Assembly: GCA_041483455.1 (NCBI GenBank) | Contig: JBGPFS010000102.1 | Span: forward strand, 1 to 8,251 | Direction of reading: 5' to 3' | From: JBGPFS01 sp041483455 | GTDB taxonomy: Bacteria; Chloroflexota; Limnocylindria; Limnocylindrales; CSP1-4 | Length of the DNA stretch: 8,251 bases | In this document: piece after piece, positions 6,016 through 8,251 of the stretch | Position numbering within the stretch: position 1 is the stretch's first letter | Layout of the letters: every line of letters begins with the position of its first letter | Made by a program: the position numbers and the translations under genes | Notes under the pieces: model-generated | Seen by the model: only the letters and a program-made list of their open reading frames with translations | The model's database searches: none | Told to the model about the DNA's origin: nothing

Positions 6016-7650
6016 TCAGCGGCGGCGGCGCTTCCGGTCGGCGAGGATCTCGCGAGCGGCGTTCTGGCCCGGGATCCCCGTGATCCCGCCGCCCGGGTGG
6101 GCGCCCGAGCCGGCCAGGTAGAGCCCCTCGACCGGGAGGCGGTAGCGCGCGCTGCCGAGCAACGGCCGCCACAGGAAGAACGAATCGAGGCTCGGTTCGG
6201 CGTGGTACGGGTGGCCGCCGGGCAGGCCGTAGTCGCGCTCGAGGTCGAGCGGGCTCAGGACCGTCCGCCCCACGACGAGGTCGCCCAGGCCCGGTGCGTA
6301 GGCCTCGAGGGTCCGGACCGCCAGGTCGCCGAGCGCCTCTCGGCCCTCGTCCCAGCTGCCCTCGCGGAGCGTGTACGGCGCCCACTGGAGGTGGATGCTC
6401 ATGACCTGGGCATCCGGGATCCCCGTCGCCCGGGCTCCGGCGACGAGGCTCGGGTCGACCAGCGAGGGGATCGTCGCCTCGAGGTAGGGCGACTCCGAGG
6501 TCCGGCCGTACTTCGAGGCGTCGAAGGCACGCTCGAGCGCGTCGATCCCGGTCGCGATCACGATCCGGCCACGGAGGAGCGCCTCGCCGTCCCCGCCGTC
6601 GCCGGCCGCGCTGAAGCGCGGGAGCCCCGACAGCGCGAGGTTCACCTTCGCCACGACGCCCGGCGTCCGGATGTTCGCCGCCCGCCAGCGCAGGCCCGGC
6701 CCGACCGTGACCGGGTCGAGAAGCCGGGTGAGGACCTGCTTCGGGTCGGCTCCGGCCACGACGATCGGGGCGGCGATCTCCTCACCGGAAGCGAGGGCCA
6801 CCCCGCTGGCCCGTCCATCGGTCGTCGTGATCGCGACCACGTCCGCGCCGGCCCGGATCTCGCCGCCGGCGGCCCGGACGGCGCCCGCCAGGGCCTCCGC
6901 CAGCGCGCCGGGGCCGCCCTTCGCAAAGACCGTCTGGCCCGCGGCACCGCCCTCGTTGCCGGCGGAATCGCCCAGGAAGATGGCGGTCGTGCCAGCGGAC
7001 CAGGGCCCCATCGCGACGTTCTGGATGGCGCGCGACGCGATCACCGCCCGCAGGGCGTCGTCCTCGAACGACTCGGCCACGAAGTCGGCGATCGCCATCG
7101 GCAGGACGCGCAGGATCGAGCGCGAATCGGCCCGGCCGAGCCCGCGGAAGGTCCGCCCGAGCTTCAGCCCGAGGATCGCATCCTCGAGGCCCGGGGCGCG
7201 GATGTCCGGCGGGGTCATCGCCCCCAGCTCGGCCAGGAACCGCCCGAGCGAGCGGACGAGCCGGTCGAACTCCGCGTAGGCCTCCGCGTCGTGGGCGTTC
7301 CGGCCGCGGAGCCCGTCGGCCGTCCGGGCGTTGTCGCCGTACAGGGCGATCGACGAGCCGTCCGGCTGCGGCGCGAAGGCCCGGACCTCCGGCCCGAGGA
7401 GCGACAGGCCGTGCTCGCGCAGGCCGAGCTCCCGCACGACCGACGGCTTCAGCCGGCCGACCGTGTGGGCGACCGCAGGCGAGCGAAAGCCCGGGACGAT
7501 CTCGGCGGTGTCGGCGATCCCGCCGACTCGCTCGCGCCGGTCGAGGACCAGGGTCCGGACCCCGGCCCGGGCGAGGTAGGCCGCCGCGACGAGGCCGTTG
7601 TGGCCCGCCCCGACGACGATCGCGTCGTAGCCGGTCTGCGCCGTCGTCAT
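6016..7650 (-). CDS. FAD-dependent oxidoreductase, phytoene desaturase/PYROXD2-like
   Basis: This 544-residue flavoprotein belongs to the phytoene-desaturase-like amine oxidase superfamily (COG1233 type). The N-terminal dinucleotide fold is clear: YDAIVVGAGHNGLVAAAYLA (residues 8-27) carries the GxGxxG loop at 14-19, and the acidic end of strand two is D37 in LVLDRRERVGG (34-44). A central FAKGGPGALAEAL followed by a second Rossmann-like segment (GGEIRAGADVVAI) is typical of the family. The C-terminus has the FAD-binding GLYLAGSGAHPGGGITGIPG (509-528). It ends in an unusual basic tail, RKRRRR. The ATG at 7650 follows the stop of the upstream paralogue by 2 nt and directly precedes the Rossmann strand. 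Nothing nearby belongs to carotenoid synthesis, so true phytoene desaturation is doubtful. The substrate is unknown; a PYROXD2-like dehydrogenase is the safest name. Confidence 0.9.
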   Translation of the reverse strand: MTTAQTGYDAIVVGAGHNGLVAAAYLARAGVRTLVLDRRERVGGIADTAEIVPGFRSPAVAHTVGRLKPSVVRELGLREHGLSLLGPEVRAFAPQPDGSSIALYGDNARTADGLRGRNAHDAEAYAEFDRLVRSLGRFLAELGAMTPPDIRAPGLEDAILGLKLGRTFRGLGRADSRSILRVLPMAIADFVAESFEDDALRAVIASRAIQNVAMGPWSAGTTAIFLGDSAGNEGGAAGQTVFAKGGPGALAEALAGAVRAAGGEIRAGADVVAITTTDGRASGVALASGEEIAAPIVVAGADPKQVLTRLLDPVTVGPGLRWRAANIRTPGVVAKVNLALSGLPRFSAAGDGGDGEALLRGRIVIATGIDALERAFDASKYGRTSESPYLEATIPSLVDPSLVAGARATGIPDAQVMSIHLQWAPYTLREGSWDEGREALGDLAVRTLEAYAPGLGDLVVGRTVLSPLDLERDYGLPGGHPYHAEPSLDSFFLWRPLLGSARYRLPVEGLYLAGSGAHPGGGITGIPGQNAAREILADRKRRRR

Positions 7651-7652
7651 CG

Positions 7653-8251
7653 TCAGGCCGCCTTCCGCCCGCGGGCCTTGAGGACCTCGAGGGCCGCGAT
7701 CCGGCCGTTCGCGCCCATGATCCCGCCGCCCGGATGGGTCGCCGAGCCGCACAGCCAGAGGTCCCGGATCGGGGTCCGGAAGCGGGCGTAGCCGGGAACC
7801 GGGCGGTTGAAGAAGAGCTGCTCCAGGCTGAGCTCGCCCTGGAAGATGTTCCCCTCGGTCAGGCCGATCGTGCGCTCCATGTCGAGCGGGGTCAGCACCT
7901 GGCGGTGGAGGATGATGTCCCGGATGTTCGGGGCGACCTCCGCGATCCGGTCGATCACGGCGTCGCCGAACGCCTCCCGGTTGTCGTCCCACGTGCCGAG
8001 GCTCGGGTCGAGCTTGTACGGCGCGTACTGGACGAAGCAGCTGATGACGTGCTTGCCGGGCGGCGCCATCGACGGGTCGACGAGCGTCGGGATGATCATG
8101 TCCATGTACGGCCGCCGGCTCCAGTGGCCGTACTTCGCGTCGTCGTAGGCGCGCTCCATGTCGTCGACGCTGGCGCTGAAGCTGATCGCGCCCCGCAGGT
8201 GCTCGCCCTCGCCCGGCAGGCAGCTGAAGTCGGGCAGCCGGTCGACGGCCA
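7653..8251 (-). CDS. Second PYROXD2-like FAD oxidoreductase, N-terminus beyond window edge
   Basis: The C-terminal 198 residues are visible; the frame is open to the right edge. An internal ATG at 8159 is not the start, because residues before it (LPDFSCLPGEGEHLRGAISF...) continue the family pattern. The fragment aligns along its whole length with the C-terminal part of the neighbouring oxidoreductase: MERAYDDAKYG against LERAFDASKYG, QYAPYKL against QWAPYTL, LTPLDMERTIGL against LSPLDLERDYGL, and LWLCGSATHPGGGIMG against LYLAGSGAHPGGGITG. It contains the C-terminal FAD-binding motif and ends ARGRKAA. The two genes lie 2 nt apart on the same strand and look like an old tandem duplication. They may be produced together and might act on related substrates or form a hetero-oligomer (inference). 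The N-terminal FAD fold cannot be checked here. Confidence 0.88.
   Translation of the reverse strand, partial: AVDRLPDFSCLPGEGEHLRGAISFSASVDDMERAYDDAKYGHWSRRPYMDMIIPTLVDPSMAPPGKHVISCFVQYAPYKLDPSLGTWDDNREAFGDAVIDRIAEVAPNIRDIILHRQVLTPLDMERTIGLTEGNIFQGELSLEQLFFNRPVPGYARFRTPIRDLWLCGSATHPGGGIMGANGRIAALEVLKARGRKAA

Noticed and set aside
6097..7791. Plus-strand 564-codon open frame opposite the oxidoreductases
   Set aside because: Shadow of the minus-strand flavoprotein gene; no domain-like pattern, and it runs across the junction of two real genes.
6016..8251. Carotenoid biosynthesis cluster
   Set aside because: Both proteins belong to the broad phytoene-desaturase superfamily, but no phytoene synthase, cyclase or prenyl transferase gene is in the window and the C-terminal motifs fit PYROXD2-like enzymes better.
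1..8251. Defence system, mobile element, CRISPR array or prophage
   Set aside because: No transposase, integrase, repeat array, toxin-antitoxin pair or nuclease is encoded, and composition is uniform throughout. The window looks like ordinary chromosomal core DNA.

Overview
The window is very GC-rich and densely coded, with no phage, transposon, CRISPR or RNA gene visible. The base composition, the hom-thrC-thrB gene order, the leaderless-type promoters (a TAnnnT box 6-8 nt before an ATG) and the Thermotoga-like cysteine region in TrpRS suggest a free-living high-GC bacterium. A Chloroflexota lineage (Limnocylindria/Ellin6529-like) or an actinobacterium fits best. This placement is an inference, because no marker gene in the window settles it.

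Layout. The left part is a minus-strand threonine biosynthesis operon read right to left: a 9-codon leader ORF (3573-3544), homoserine dehydrogenase hom (3547-2300), threonine synthase thrC (2298-1213) and homoserine kinase thrB (1204-248). Then, 37 nt downstream, comes a small glycine-rich membrane protein (from 210, running off the left edge). The genes are packed as for translational coupling: ATGA at leader/hom, 1 nt between hom and thrC, and a thrB ribosome binding site overlapping the thrC stop. Together they convert aspartate semialdehyde to threonine. Aspartokinase and aspartate semialdehyde dehydrogenase are not in the window.

A 126-bp divergent region (3548-3673) separates hom from trpS on the plus strand. 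It holds candidate -10 boxes for both directions and a perfect 8-bp inverted repeat bracketing the hom -10 box. trpS (3674-4693) is followed after 61 nt by an AI-2E/PerM-family membrane protein (4755-5966).

The right part is a minus-strand pair of related FAD-dependent oxidoreductases of the phytoene-desaturase/PYROXD2 superfamily: one complete (7650-6016) and one lacking its N-terminus at the right edge (8251-7653), 2 nt apart. They converge on the AI-2E gene across a 49-bp gap.

There is no stretch above 300 bases without a gene. The many long alternative reading frames are antisense or out-of-frame shadows typical of such GC-rich DNA. Most of the window is ordinary metabolism. The points most worth checking are the TrpRS that seems to have lost half of an iron-sulfur ligand set, the homoserine dehydrogenase without a normal ACT domain, and the leaderless mini-ORF/dyad arrangement at the hom promoter.
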